A stretch of DNA of 64,000 nt. Origin: Balanoglossus misakiensis. Lineage: Eukaryota > Hemichordata. Location: positions 9,734,001 through 9,798,000 of the forward strand of contig CM082576.2 in NCBI GenBank assembly GCA_040954595.2, written 5' to 3'. Position numbers and translations under genes: made by a program. This document shows positions 13,803-26,772 of the stretch, piece after piece. Position 1 is the first letter of the stretch, and each line of letters opens with the position of its first letter. The notes under the pieces were generated by a model. It was not told the DNA's origin, made no database searches, and was given only the letters and a program-made list of their open reading frames with translations.

Positions 13803-13808
13803 AATAAA
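13803..13808 (+). terminator. Possible distal polyadenylation signal of TOGARAM
   Basis: AATAAA at the point where low CpG density gives way to the CpG-rich domain, which is what a transcript end in a gene-body-methylated genome would look like. The assignment is inferred. Confidence 0.3.
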
Positions 13809-16343
13809 CATTCGACTTTAATAGCACGCTTTTTTTTACATTCACACAACACATGATTTAATAGTTACTGGTGTAGGTTTGACAGTGTTCACTGGTGTGG
13901 TGGTCAGTGTAGAATTGAAATGGCGTGTTGTTCCTCACCAGTTGTTTCTTTTCGCTACGTTGGTCGAACGAAACTGAGTGTGACCGTCGGCAGGACTTGA
14001 AACTAGGCATGAACATGCCCGCTGCGGCTGTTGATAACAGCAACAAAACAAGATGCGTTTCTGCGAAAATAATCAGTTCAGAGAAATATGAGAATTTTCA
14101 AAATCGGTAACCACAGTGACCCGGTATTCCAGTAACTGGGAGCGCTCAGAATTGGACTAACCCGTGATCTCCGGCCTCTTCTCCGTTAGAGCAATGGCCG
14201 CCACTATGTGGCGTTCATAAATACTTCATGCGCTTTTACCACGGATGTGTAACAGACTTACTTTGGTGTAACGACTTTTAAAAACATTCATCTTATGCTG
14301 CGTTTTGCGTTTTTCTCAAAGGGAAATAATATTCTTTGCAATTTACATAATGTGCTAATATAGCCTTGCATAACCTTTACATTAAATTTTTTTTTCTTTA
14401 TTTTACAAATAGACATCGAATTTAATGTCATCAGGAGACACACCTGAGACGTGTATAATTTGAAGCTTGCATCGGAAGTGGTTGCCACTTTGAATCTTTA
14501 AAATGGTACTTTTTTATTTGACCTTTCAGTTAATACCTCTCCACACTGGAAATAACTTTTAACCTTGTGTGAAAGATAGGTTTTGTAAATACAATGTTTT
14601 GGGGGTGTGAAATTTTCAAATGAATGTTCATTGAAGCCACCGTATGGTTTACTTGGGTGTTTCTTTTGCTTTTTTTAAATCCTGTGTCTCGCTTTGCTGC
14701 ATCAGATTTGGATGCTGCTTTGTCAACGTGTGGGCAAAACATGTTGACATGGAATTATTTTACAAGAGCAATTTTGTGATTTGCTCGGACTTGTGTGTGT
14801 ATGAAAATTATCTTTCATCATCAACATCACTACTACTTACTGGACATGAAGTGTCTGCATTTTTATGAGCTGATCATTAAAAGTAACTGAAAAACATAAT
14901 CGCGCTTTTCGGTACGTCGTTGTTTTCACCTTGGATCCTGTGGAAAAGATTTTTATATTGTTTTTGCTGTATTCGAGATTGTGAAAAGGGTTGTCTTCGA
15001 ATGATTCTTGTGTCATACTTCGCACTTATTTTGAATAGCGCCACCAAGAGGTCAATTTGCCTAAACGAAAACGAAACTTGTGGTGGTAGGCTGGGAGTGG
15101 TCACCGCTACCGATCGACAAAACGTGTTGTTGCATCGGGCAATTTTTTGCACAGTGACCCAAATTTTAATTGCCTTGAGCAAAATATGGGGGAAAAAAAC
15201 TGATTTTCGAGGCGCATTCTGACGAAGCGATTTTGAATTTCGTTCTCCATGCGCGTTTTAATTAATGATCCTCGGCCCTTGGCGATTGATTTGACAGCGT
15301 AAAACGGATTTCTTTTTTGCCTGCAGACAAGGATTAAAATTAAATTCCTTCAACATATAAAGAGTGCCGTGATCATGAACCACGCAACACCAAGAATGCA
15401 ATGTCAATTTTACCACCTATGACGTGATATATTTATGTCGATCTGATAGTCCTATCTGTCGATTTCCACTGTAATCGAAATACAACTAAACATAAATTCG
15501 TTTATCGCGTGCCTGTTAGTTGTCAAAGGTCCCTGAAGAGGAATGACCTAAAAATCCCGCTGTACATCGAGATTATACTCTGCGTTTTCACTAGCGCGAA
15601 ATTTCCCCAAAGTGTCAGTAATTTCCCTGGTTCATCTGCCCTCCCGGTTGAAAAGGCAAACAACGATAAATAAGTTTTGTACAGCCGAGGGAATTCAAAG
15701 CGGCATGCCGCGAACGGTGTGATCACCATTGATCTGAGGTGTGTTGCGTGGTTTCCACACTCGACTGGAGACTTTGCGTGACATTTTAATATCAGCCAGT
15801 CGATGTCGCATAGACCCTGGAGTGAACAAGCCGGGAACACGCGAGATAGAGCGCCCCCAGTTGGCGTGCACGAAAGCTAGCTATACCCCGTGCATCGCAT
15901 CCGATGGCCTTTCCCGGCATTTATCTTAAAATTGACAAGACAAAAGTTCGTTGACACCACATCATGGACATTTCAATTTATTAACAGACTCGAAGGGCCA
16001 GCACGAGTGCCGTTGGAGATAAACGGAAATTAAACAGCCGATAAATTTGAGCGTTTCCATCTCTCGATGTCGATGAAGGTCGAGATGTATTTACCGACAA
16101 ACCTGTCACATGTTGCCGACAGTTGCGGTGAATGGCTGCTGATCGGAAGGAAGATCTGGGATATAAATCTGTTCCCATGAAGAGAATTTCCTCCGGGCCT
16201 AATTCGTGAATGTAGACTCAAACGGCGAGGCTGTTTTATTAGCCATGAATATAAAGGATCTGAGATTTAAAAAAAAATAAAAGTTGCCAACGAGAGAAGT
16301 GAGACGCTCTTTCGACTCGGTTGCGGAATTGTCACCGTCCGAT

Positions 16344-16357
16344 TTTACCATGGAAAC
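16344..16357. promoter_or_regulatory. X-box-like (RFX) motif
   Basis: TTTACCATGGAAAC differs from the classical X-box form GTTACCATGGAAAC only at the first base. It shares 13 bases with the exact site at 43756-43769 and lies 5.3 kb upstream of the proposed TMEM151 start. Confidence 0.35.
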
Positions 16358-16390
16358 GCGGTATTATACAATGTGTTAGCTAGCTTCGTA

Positions 16391-16402
16391 CCCCCCCCCC
16401 CC
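16391..16402. repeat. Poly-C tract (C12)
   Basis: Twelve consecutive C, followed by GGGG. Confidence 0.95.
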
Positions 16403-16460
16403 GGGGTCTGGAAAATGCACGTGATCTGAACTGAACACAAGAACTCGGCGGTTCAAGGTG

Positions 16461-16476
16461 GTTGCCATGGTGAAAC
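16461..16476. promoter_or_regulatory. X-box-like motif, left half perfect
   Basis: GTTGCCATGGTGAAAC has a perfect GTTGCC half site and a CCATGG centre, but the right half is one base out of register. The same first 14 bases recur at 49101-49114. It lies 104 bases after the motif at 16344-16357. Confidence 0.3.
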
Positions 16477-16663
16477 CGAAAAGTGAACCCCTCTCCCCAA
16501 GACACGTTGCAAATCGGGGATTGTGTATCTTGGCAACGGCCCGTTCCTCCCACGCATCACATGCGCTCGATGATGAATCGGACGGACCGCGTCTTAATCT
16601 GAGGGGCATGTTCTCTGCAGCCGAGTCGGAAAAAAACACAGCGCCAATACTTAAGATTGGATA

Positions 16664-16678
16664 CCCCCCCCCCCCCCC
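16664..16678. repeat. Poly-C tract (C15)
   Basis: Fifteen consecutive C in intergenic sequence. Confidence 0.95.
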
Positions 16679-19600
16679 ACAAATGCGGTACGAAAAAGAT
16701 TGCATTTCACGTTACGCCAAGTATTCTTCGCTATCAAATGACGTCAGACGCGCTCACGCGGCAGTTACGTTCGCATTCAAATTTCCAGATGACGGGCAAC
16801 TTCAGCAACGTGGACTTACGTGGTGCAGACAAAGACTGTGCAGACGAAATGCAATGAGGCTGATGAGGCAACATACCCGATACATGTTATGTGTTTGGCG
16901 GTTCTAAAGTAAAAACATACTCGGAAACACTTTTACTGGATGCCGAAATATTGCTTGCCCGTCATCTGGAAATGACTGCGCCATGTGACACATTGCCAGA
17001 TCACGTGATTGATAGTAAAGAATAGCCTGACAACGCCCTGATATGAGCCCTCAGTCAGCAAAATGAAAAATATGTTGGGTAATTGAATTTGCAATAGTCG
17101 CAGTGGTTATTAGCAAGCTATCCTTTCAAGTTTCAATAAAGGTGTCAACCTGACTTAGTAGCTAGCATCTGTACAAAGTGCTGCGCGTGCTGTCAGCGCG
17201 CGACGACAATCACGATTTCTGCAATTTTGATTTTTTGACCCAAGACCTTAAAATGCAATTAATAATTCACTATTGCATATCAGTGGATATTTATGCAGTC
17301 AAAGCTCATATCCGAGATCTATGCGAAATCCATCAAGACTTTATTTGTATGAATAACACGTGTGCCCCTTTTGCCACTGTTTTACGCTCTTTTTAAACGT
17401 CACGCATGCGCAGTATTTACGTTTAGAAGGGTAATGTCAACCCCAGGGTATTGTACTCTGTTGATGTGTATAGCATTTCGTGCGACTTTCGCCATGAGTA
17501 CCATAAGTCAAGATGTGTATCGTCTGCTCGCAGTGGCACATTTCGCGAGATTCCGCTTCCAAATGACCGTGCGCAGCAATCCCAAAAACGTGATTTCAAC
17601 ATGATCCCATACAACACTTTTTAGCATGTACCATTGTGAGCGCGAGAAGAGCCATTAACCCCAAGGTTTCTCGTTAAGTTCAACGATAACTAATAGCCTC
17701 CCCGAAGGAAAAATCAGTTTCCGACCTTCGTAGGCTTTGTACGCTGATTACTTCTTTGATTCAAGCTTTATGAGTAACTTTATGAAACGACAAGAAGAGG
17801 AAACGTGTTTTCATGATGTCTTCCATGCAAGTCGACCAGAAACAAACGGCTATATTGTATTGGGGCCTAGTTATATAGTTCGCACTCTTCCTTAACATTT
17901 TAACCAGATTTTCCCTGCCATGCACCACGTGAAATTTACACTGATCGAATTTGGCGCACATTCTGCTGAAGACTTAATTAATATGAGCGCGAAGGGAACG
18001 GGTATTCGAAACATCAGAAGTCCCGCTCTTGATCATCATACATCAGATCGCCTGGGGTGAATGTTGCAAAACCCTGGTCTTTGGCGCGATCATGCCACCT
18101 GATCCATGTAGGCCTAAGCCCTGCGTTTCCGTCAAAAAGGCGCCGTGGGTTTTTATTGTCTTCCACGTATAAAATGATCTTCAGTTGAATATCCATATTC
18201 TATAAGGCTTAGAGTCTTGCGATTTGATGACATGGTTCATCGTAGCCAAACTTATTCGCCAATTTCTGTGAGTAGGCGTTTTTAGTAAAAAGTGAACGAA
18301 TTATCTGCTGTCAATGGAATTAGACGGGACTGATGAATTGACCGAAGCCATATTAGCGTCTCGGTGGTGAAGTTAATTCGTTGTTCGGAAACGGTCTTTC
18401 AAATATCGCGAATTGGCATTAACTATCGGAAAACTGTCCAAGATAGGAGAAAACTCCCGCGAGATACTGCGCAAAGATTAATGTAATCTCGTTTGACAAA
18501 CTGATCAACCTTGCGCGTGTTCCGAGATTACAGTCCGAAAGTCGCTCGACATCCAAGTCTATGTAACGTTGTAGATTATAAGCTATAATCACAAGTGAAA
18601 AGACATTTATTTTTTATTTAATTATTTTTATTGGGGTGTGTGGATAAAACAGCGTTAAGAAAAATCGTCTGTTTCGGTCACTGCGACTCAGCTGCCCTAT
18701 ATAACATGCACATGGATTGCCTTTTTCCAGCTTCCTTCCTTCTAAGGATTCGCTGCAGTCTAACTGCAGAGGTCAGCTGGAATAAATGCAAAATGTGTTC
18801 TCTCAAAGGATATGCGTTATACCGACAATAAAGAAAATAGTCTGCGCGTTCCCGCTTGGAGCCTCCTCCCTATTAATAACAGCCTGGAGCCGTTTTAGTT
18901 TTTTTATGAAAGTAGTGTCTCCGATTAGCCGGCGGTGGTTGTTTGAAATGGGGTTGTGTGGTTTATCTTTAAATAGGTGATCGAATTCATTACCCAACAA
19001 ATAAATACGTGAGGAAGCCATCATGAAAAACGCCAGTTTTGTATTATATATAGGTTTCAATTTGGGAGCTGAAAGTGCCGATGCCATATTGACCGAAAAT
19101 GGGGACCTCAACGGAATTGGTTCAGTTCTTATTAGAGTTGATTAGCTTATACATTCTGGAAGGGTAACAGTGGAAAGAAAATGGATGTCGTCAGCTTCAC
19201 CTTCGAAGACCCCGGTAATTTATTCACGGGTGTACGAATCGATAACATTCCCAATTAACTCGGCAAAAGATATTAAACCCGTACTTTTACCGCCACAAGG
19301 AGTTCGCTATCCCCGGCAAATGGAGTCATAAACGTGTTCAAATAGGTTCCCCGGGGATATGATATAAGTCAACTGCACCGAGTTTTTTTTAGCGTGTCTT
19401 ATACTAACTCTTAGTCATAGACGACGCCTGGAAGCGCCTCCGAGCCGATTTGTCGAGATGTGTTGATGAAGTAAAACTCGTCTTAGCGGGGTGGACACCG
19501 CTTCGCCGTCCGTCACGCCACGTCAGCGATTGCCTAATCTCGAAAAATTGTACGAGCGGCAGTTCAATTAGGCTCGGTCCCGGTTTCTTATCAGAGCACT

Positions 19601-20042
19601 CAAGAAAATATTCTTTGTATGGAGTGTTCAGCGTCGGTGATTTATCGAGGGAAGTGAGCGTGGAGCTGACAGAAACTAGATAATGACGGTAACGAAAGAG
19701 GTGCTTCAATCACCGCGTATATTATGGTAACGCCGACCGGTACACTGGTTATAGGGTACCTGGTAAACAGAGAACGCCCCTATCGGTCATTCTGAGGTCG
19801 GATTGCCTGTTGGAGTAATTACCAACGCGACACGGTAATATACGCGTGTCTTCTAAATCTAGAGACTTTTAATAAAACGGGGAGTATTGTAGTTCGAATT
19901 GAAATTGGGTCAGCCATATTATTCTCGGCAATTCTTATCTGCCCGTCAACCTTTCTTCACTGAGGCGTGTCTCGTTCTGAGAGGAAGTAATTCCCAAACT
20001 AAAGTTGATTGGTTGGTTGGGAAGACGAATTGGGCAGTGACT

Positions 20043-20056
20043 GGGGGGGGGGGGGG
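20043..20056. repeat. Poly-G tract (G14)
   Basis: Fourteen consecutive G in intergenic sequence. Confidence 0.95.
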
Positions 20057-21419
20057 CTTCCAACATCAGCAGTCTAATTGCTAAATATTGGGAGGTGATT
20101 CGTACACTGGCGTTTACCCGGGCGAAAACACGGCGGTCACTGCGATATATAATTGCCTTGGACGATGACAGCATCGACACGGAGGTGTGAGCTTCCCTGC
20201 ATTATTATCCAACTCATGTGCTTGCCAAATGCACATCTCTCAAATTGACATCTTCAGGTACAATCATCGGATTTAACATCAGTTCGACATACCATCAAAT
20301 TGCTACTTTTAGTGATGTTTAAATAAATCGCGAGGCAGCCAATCGTTTGCGGTCATCTGAGGAGCGTTTCTCTCCCCCCCCTCCTCCCCTTCCCTCCCCT
20401 CGGAGGTTCGCCATCCCCGAAAAAAAACACAAGGAGGGATGCCGCGCCGCAGTGGTTAAAATATTCATCGCGGGAGCGCGCGTAAAATATGGGCGGTGTC
20501 TTGTAACTGCAGAAAGGTAATGTGTTTAAATCCCCTCTACAAGCAACGTCAGTATTCACGAAGAGCTGGGTACACATGTCGCGCTAAGTAGTCGAGGGAA
20601 TTCAACTATGCGGCTACGGCTCTGTACGCATGTCAATGAAAGCGGCAGCATTTTAATGACTTCGCGTGACCTTACATCAGATAGAATACTTGGTGCGGAT
20701 GACGGGAGTACTGTCCTCCTCGACCGTGAGAACGCGATGCTATTCCGACGCGCTCGGCACACCGTCTCCAAGGTAGGTTTCTCCGCTTAATCGTGTGTGG
20801 CAGTCAGTCTGTGCGGCTTCGAGTCTTGCGTCTTGACGCGCAAATCTGCCTTCGCCCTGGGTTCACATATTCACGTATGTAGGTAAACCTTGCGAGTCGA
20901 CTAAAAACCAATTCTTATATTATATCAACACTCTTCTGCATGTAGCATTTGGTGTCTATCTTCCAGCAAGGGACGTGCATCGCGGATGATAAATTGAGAT
21001 GAGGCTGTGTCAACTGCAGAAAGGTTTTTAAAACGACGGCCAGGCTTCCGCTCAGAAATTGATTATCGACCAACTTGGCCTGCGTGCGTACAGTCAAAAT
21101 GCTATAGTGAACGGCCCGAGTCGAAGGATTGGCGTGTTTATTATAAGGCCTAATGGGGAACAACGTGCTTCGCCCGCCTTTGACCGGTTTCTTTGCTCGA
21201 TAATTACATATTTATTATACTTTCCTCTTTTAACGTAGAGAATGGTAATTGGGGACGACACAAACGAAGGCATTTAATGAAGAGATATCTTCGGAGTGCG
21301 TTAGCCGTCCACTGTTAGAGTTCCCTTTTTTCAGAATTTCTTCGCCCCGGAATAATTTATTGTGATGCAGTGAATGATGTGAAGAGGCAACCCAGGTCCC
21401 CTGCTACTCTGTGTGATGA

Positions 21420-21659
21420 CTCTTCGTAGGAGACGGTGGATTTTAGTCGGCGAGACAAAGCTCGGGTAATTGACACTACTTTCTCGCTAACGAGATCACA
21501 AGTGCCGTTGCCATCACTTCGACGAAACATCCGGCTTCTTCTCTCGCTGTTACTGCTGTGCAGGATCTGGAAAAAGCCGCGGACGGACGTAGACGGCGTG
21601 CCGAAAAGCAGTTGCGACGTGAAGAGAGAAATGTCGAAATTTCTACCCGCCCTCGAAAA
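21420..21659 (+). promoter_or_regulatory. Putative 5' UTR / core promoter region of TMEM151
   Basis: This stretch lies directly upstream of the proposed TMEM151 ATG at 21660. CpG is very dense (23 in 21481-21720) and there is no obvious TATA box, as expected of a CpG-rich promoter. An in-frame TGA lies 39 bases upstream of the ATG with no in-frame ATG between, so the reading frame opens here. The transcription start cannot be placed. Confidence 0.35.
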
Positions 21660-21689
21660 ATGAACAATGCCACGGAAAACCAACACGAG
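21660..21689 (+). CDS. TMEM151, proposed first coding exon (10 codons)
   Basis: The main TMEM151 exon starts at a phase-0 acceptor and lacks an initiator, so a short upstream exon ending in phase 0 is needed. This stretch reads MNNATENQHE and stops exactly at a strong donor (GAG|GTGAGT) in phase 0. It has A at -3 before the ATG and an upstream in-frame stop. Joined, the protein reads MNNATENQHE-TRPIRQSFCG, which agrees with vertebrate TMEM151, where an acidic N-terminus is followed by a RPIQ-type motif. The intron would be 16.4 kb. I found it by looking for an ATG frame that ends in a phase-0 donor; another exon could have been missed, and transcript data would decide. Confidence 0.62.
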
Positions 21690-23438
21690 GTGAGTCGGTC
21701 TTGATATCAACTATACCCGTCTCCTGCGCACCCACCTGTCCACTTCAGCCCTGATTTATTCCGTCAAGAATTCCCCCGTCTATTTATCGTAGTCGAAAAT
21801 GTTATAGCGAGCGCTACTCAGACAGTACTCGATAGACAGCCAGCTCCCATATCCGTGACAATCACACTGTCCTATATCGGCGTTTATTTAGTTCCATTTA
21901 TTAGCCTTCCCACGGTGCATTCTGCGATGGCAGATGTGTCCAAGACACTGACGATCAAATTCGTGTTTTTACGTCACTGTTTTTTTTTATCAGGACGGAG
22001 GCAGAGTGGCTGCGTCGAGTCTGCCTGCTTTTAGCGCTATCGTGTGCGCGCACGCACGCGTTCGAGAATCTTCAATGTAAACGCAATATATTGCCGGGCA
22101 AATTTGTTGAACGGCATCGGGCAATAAATGTGTGTGCAAAAATAATCCGGCTCACACGCAGCGATTCATGCTCGGCTCCGTGATGTTTGCTATGTACTCG
22201 TGTGGCGAAGAATGGACCTGTTCAAGCGTTACCAGATTGAGCTGAGTGGATGTTTCAATATTAAACATCTTTTTTTTGCAACGGCGTTCCCAATTGTCAC
22301 AAGCCGAGAAGGTTTCTTTCGCACTGGTGACCTGACATGTCGGCAGTGTGTTATTCGCGTGCTCGCGCTCGCCACAGCAACGACAACAACAGCTAATGCC
22401 TTCTTGAACCCATTCAATATGCTCTCAGAAAATAAGCAAAAAAAACGTTTTTGGACACTGGCACGATACATATTGTACTGCGCCACGGGCATCCGCCAAT
22501 CAGACATATATTCAATACCGCGGCCAGTACATTCGTTTCTTCTGCTTTTTTACGACCTACACCGCATAATATACCTTTTCATCACCTTGCGAAGACACGC
22601 CGTGAATGACCGATAATTTCCTCCCGGCTTCACCTTAAAACCCTGGGTGTACAGAAGCGGGTTTTGTATTGCTGGTGATAATTGGCGAACTGGCTGCTCC
22701 GCTTTCTGCCTGGTGCGTGTCACACGCTGTGATGAATCCAGTTTAAATGGGGGAGACGTAAGGAATCCATTTATTCATCGGATACTTAGTGGCTGATTCA
22801 ATACACCTCGCCAAGCGATTCTTTCACTTGTTTTACGTCCACGGAGCGATTATCAATCAAATCAATCAATGTCCCTTCAGGGTTTGGCGACTCAAATCGA
22901 AGCCGACGTCACCGCGTCGATACGTTTTACCGAGTATTTCACTCATTTTCCTATTATGTTCTGCAGCACTTTACGAATCAATTTAAACAACTTGAAGGTA
23001 AACTATTAAACAATGGTAGGGCCCTATAGATGTTGAGACTCGGAACAACAACTAGCTTTCAATCTCTGCAGGGCCTCGGCAACCTGTCCACAGGGCATTC
23101 TTTCAAATCCGAATCTCTGCGCGCAATATTGCGTGACTCGAGCCATGGGTGGACTCTATCTTTCTGCGAGCGTTTTGCGGTACAAATCGATAAGCTTGAT
23201 TGCGATTCTGAGCGCACGTGCGTGATGTCCGCAACGCCCCGCGTGACTTGACGATAGTCACGTCCACACACGATATGATGTCCAGCCACAAAACACAACC
23301 CAATTAACAGGCTTCTTCACGTGACGAAACGGCTGCATGATTACATCATTATCGGTTACTTGCATTCTCAACAAGGTCTTTAAATAACCGCGACAACTCG
23401 ACATGTCACATGGCTCGGCACTAGTCACTTCCGTGCTA

Positions 23439-23478
23439 TCAATCAATCAATCAATCGATTGACCGATCAATCAATCAA
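23439..23478. repeat. (ATCA)n imperfect microsatellite
   Basis: Repeated ATCA units broken by a short inverted centre (atcgattgaccgatc). Confidence 0.85.
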
Positions 23479-24440
23479 ATTACCAAGGCCAAAGTTTATA
23501 AGGCACTGATATCAAGAAACAATGTTATGCGCGCGGCAAGCCATGCATGTAAATTGCATTCGCCTGTAACATATTCCTATACTTTAATATATCTGGAATT
23601 GCCTTTTAGTAGGCTAAATGTCTCGTCATCATATGTATCACAGAAATAAAACAATTCAGGAGAAAACTGAATTTGCCATATTTTAATTTACTTATTCTTA
23701 AAAGTATACATTCGCCTATACAAATTTAGCAACAGCTGAGATCTAGCCAATCACAGATTTTCAATGGGTGGCCATGCGGAAAAAAAGCGCCACCACATGG
23801 TCATTCGATGACTTAGACATGTCCATATTGGCATATGCAAAGTAGAAGTGATTCAACTTGGAATCCTTCAACTACTTTTCTCCCCTTGCATTCACACATT
23901 TCATGTGGCCTATGACCTCCAAACGGCTAGCTTGAAAGTACTAAGCCATTAATGTGATTTTCCTCACTTCAGTGGGAATGTTGTGTTTGCTTGGGTAGAT
24001 ATCATTTGAATATACAGTGAAATTTGATATATATTCTGACCACACAAAGGCGATATTCAACTTGCGTCCTAAACTTGTGAGAGAAAGTGCTGTATCTTCA
24101 GTTTTTCTCCATTGCTTCAAGCAAGCACATATGTTTCTTTGACGTTTTTGAGTAGTTCATGACTTTTTCAAGAAAACGATATTTTAACGGAGGTTTCTTG
24201 CATTTCTACATACAAAATTATGGAATGGGATGGCCACGCATTATCCCTGGATAATCTCCAACCCATAATGGGAATTTGGGGTATCACTCTGCAGGTGGTC
24301 CATTTATGCCACGTGATACTATTTTTCAACCCGACAAAGGAATGGTTGGCGCCACGGTTCGACTTCCCAACACCAGGATCTCTTGACGGTCGCTCGTTTG
24401 TGGCCTTCCCGATGCGCAGACGACGTTTTACGACGCCCGA

Positions 24441-24458
24441 CTCATGAATATTCATGAG
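24441..24458. promoter_or_regulatory. Perfect 18-base palindrome, MORE-like POU motif
   Basis: CTCATGAATATTCATGAG equals its own reverse complement over all 18 bases. The core ATGAATATTCAT has the layout of palindromic POU-factor sites (compare MORE, ATGCATATGCAT). It lies in the proposed TMEM151 first intron. Binding is inferred from sequence only. Confidence 0.35.
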
Positions 24459-24580
24459 GGAGAGGTGTATTTGTCGTCTCGATGTCATTTTTTATGAGAC
24501 TGGCTTATATTATCCTTGGTGAAGACAGGTGCAGGTTGCTAGCTGCTTTGCGTCTTCTGATTGGCTGCATCTTTTTCTCG

Positions 24581-24640
24581 AAATTTACACTAAATTATTG
24601 AAAATTTAAACTAAATTTTGAATATTTAAACTAAATTTTG
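24581..24640. repeat. Tandem repeat, 20-base unit x3
   Basis: Three adjacent 20-base units: 24581-24600 (aaatttacactaaattattg), 24601-24620 (aaaatttaaactaaattttg) and 24621-24640 (aatatttaaactaaattttg). Units 2 and 3 differ at only two or three positions. Confidence 0.9.
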
Positions 24641-26751
24641 AAACAAATTCTACCAGAACCATTTTCATATATTATGGTCTGCTTAAAAGTGTAATAAGTT
24701 GATACAAATACAGCTCAGAAGACTCACGTGACAATGCTGAACAAGCTAGTGGCCACACTGAATATATGAGCATTGCATGCAGGGAATCAACAAAACTCTG
24801 GTCAGACTGCTCATTTTCCCAGCGACAACACGGGCGTCGGAATAACTTCATCAGCGTCAGCGACGAATGCTTGGCCAGAGAGCGCTGCACAAGCCCTATC
24901 AAAAGAATTAAAAGTAGGCTTGGAAGAAGCATTAAACTAATTTGCTGAATCCAATACTCTTCCTGTAAGTACAGGGCGCGCGCAAACGATTTGTAATTTC
25001 CCGGCAGCGCCTACTTCTGTTTTGCACATCTGAGCAGAAAGCGTCGAGGTATCAGAGATTAATTTTCTGTGTCGAGCCTTTCTGAAGCCGATGCGGTTCA
25101 CGTAGACCATGCCGTGCAGGTGATCGTTCAGTATACTCGGATCCCCCCTGGGGTCAATAATTGGACCCCAAGAGGTCTTAGATTCTCTGAAAGTAGGCAC
25201 ACCTTGTAGGCAAAGAACTTGAGCTGCCTGATTGGTTGACTGTATAATGAGTCTCTTAAAGTGACGGTGTGTTTGTGTGTGGACGGTGGCGGTTCATTTT
25301 TACGTGCTGCAAACAGCCACTTTTTCATGCAATAAAGAAGTTTCCAATCAATTTAGCAGAATTTTGGCAGAATCATACAAGCACCGACACAAAGCACGCT
25401 TTCCCGAAAAGTATTTTTACTGTTTATTAGATATCGTCAATAAGCTCCACAGACATTTGGCAGTCATTTCAATTGAGAAAATTTGACTCTTTAATACTTG
25501 TATTCATTTCTGCATAGTGGCCCCTATTTTTATTCCCAATTTTAAGAGAGAATAATTTAAAATTGTCTTGAACAAACTATGAGAAAGTGTTCACTTAGAC
25601 TTTTATTGTCGATGCGCATGCTACCTTAAAATTGACTCGGGCGACCGCGGAAGTGAGATAATTGATGAGCCACGAAGCGATAACACCGAATTCTGCTTTT
25701 GTTGCTTTATAATAATAGGTGTCGCTTGAATGAGAGAGAAAAAGAAAATTAAATCGATATTTTTGTGACAGTTATGTCGAACGATGCAGCTGCTGGGCCC
25801 CCGAGAAACAGAAAGCACAGCTCTATATACAAAAGAGTGAAATTGGAAAGAATGACATAAGCAAAGAAAACGTAACGTTGTTTGTTTCCGTCATTCGCAA
25901 ATAAAACTAATCCAATCGTACCGTTTTTTCGAAGACATTTAATTACGTTTAACACATCTAATTAGATTTTGATCGTATTCACAATCAGCCTTGATTACCG
26001 CGCGAAGTGTTTCCACAAACCGCGCGATGCAGTACAGTTGAGCCGGAAACGCGCGCACAATCCGAAATATAAATCAATTTGATCTCGTCCGACCGTATTG
26101 CTGCTCGCTGAAGTCGTTCTTTCAAAGTCGCCCTATTAGATTTTCTTTTATTCTTCGCCGGAAACCCAGTGCCACGTCTGACATTTACGTCATCGTTAGG
26201 GAACACTTTCGTTCAAATTTTCCGTGCAATTGCAAGACTTAAAAGTCGTTTTTATTTCTTGTCTCTCGCATACAAGAGTACACACGCACCACTAGTTTGC
26301 CACAGCAGTGAGTCTACGCATGCGTGGGACGTACAAGACGTGATTTAGTTTCATCGTCAAAATAATCGAATCATCGTCTCATTACGTCTCGTGAATTATG
26401 TTAAGACATACTTTATTTACCAACAGTTCAATTATTTCCAGCGTGTAGAATAGCATAATGAGTTTTGATGCACGAACTTGAAAAGTTATATGACACTCGG
26501 GGATGATGTCCATTGAGAGTGTTGCATCATGGGACAGTACAGTCTTTGCTTTGTTGTATGTGCTCATTTATTTATGACCACAGACGTAGTGCCCATGTCA
26601 TAACAGACAACCCTACTGTACATATAGCATAACATAACATGCTAACTATTTCGAACTTTTATTTATGTGACAAATAGATTTGTATCTGATTTCAATATCA
26701 ATCTAATTTGAATCTGATTTCTGATTCCTATATTGTGCCAACAGACAACAG

Positions 26752-26772
26752 ACAGATAGATAGATAGATAGA
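26752..26772. repeat. (GATA)n microsatellite
   Basis: About five GATA units inside a GACA/GACT-rich stretch. Confidence 0.9.

Larger units (their letters stand above)
11493..13830 (+). other. Probable 3' UTR of TOGARAM
   Basis: No coding sequence follows the stop at 11490-11492. The stretch is T- and TG-rich and nearly free of CpG (none in 12361-12780), like the gene's introns. CpG rises sharply after about 13.9 kb. Two AATAAA signals, at 11772 and 13803, could end a short (0.3 kb) or a long (2.3 kb) 3' UTR. Reading the whole stretch as transcribed is an inference from the CpG pattern. Confidence 0.5.
13850..21659. other. Intergenic, CpG-rich sequence upstream of TMEM151
   Basis: No exon of a known protein is recognisable. 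Open frames up to about 150 codons occur on both strands with no family resemblance. CpG is frequent (for example 20 in 20401-20640), unlike the flanking TOGARAM introns. Contents worth noting are C12, C15 and G14 homopolymers, and X-box-like motifs at 16344 and 16461. Much of it may be cis-regulatory sequence for TMEM151; that is inference. Confidence 0.5.

Noticed and set aside
22200-22616. 138-codon + strand frame starting MWRRMDLFKR
   Set aside because: Despite its length there is no family resemblance, no splice context and AT-rich composition. It follows the TMEM151 first exon without in-frame connection.
24340-24375. ggttcgacttccc, resembling a tRNA B box
   Set aside because: No A box, acceptor stem or anticodon arm can be folded from the surrounding bases.
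25149-25170. Inverted repeat TGGGGTC / GACCCCA with an 8-base loop
   Set aside because: Seven-base stems are expected by chance over this length, and nothing nearby suggests a function.
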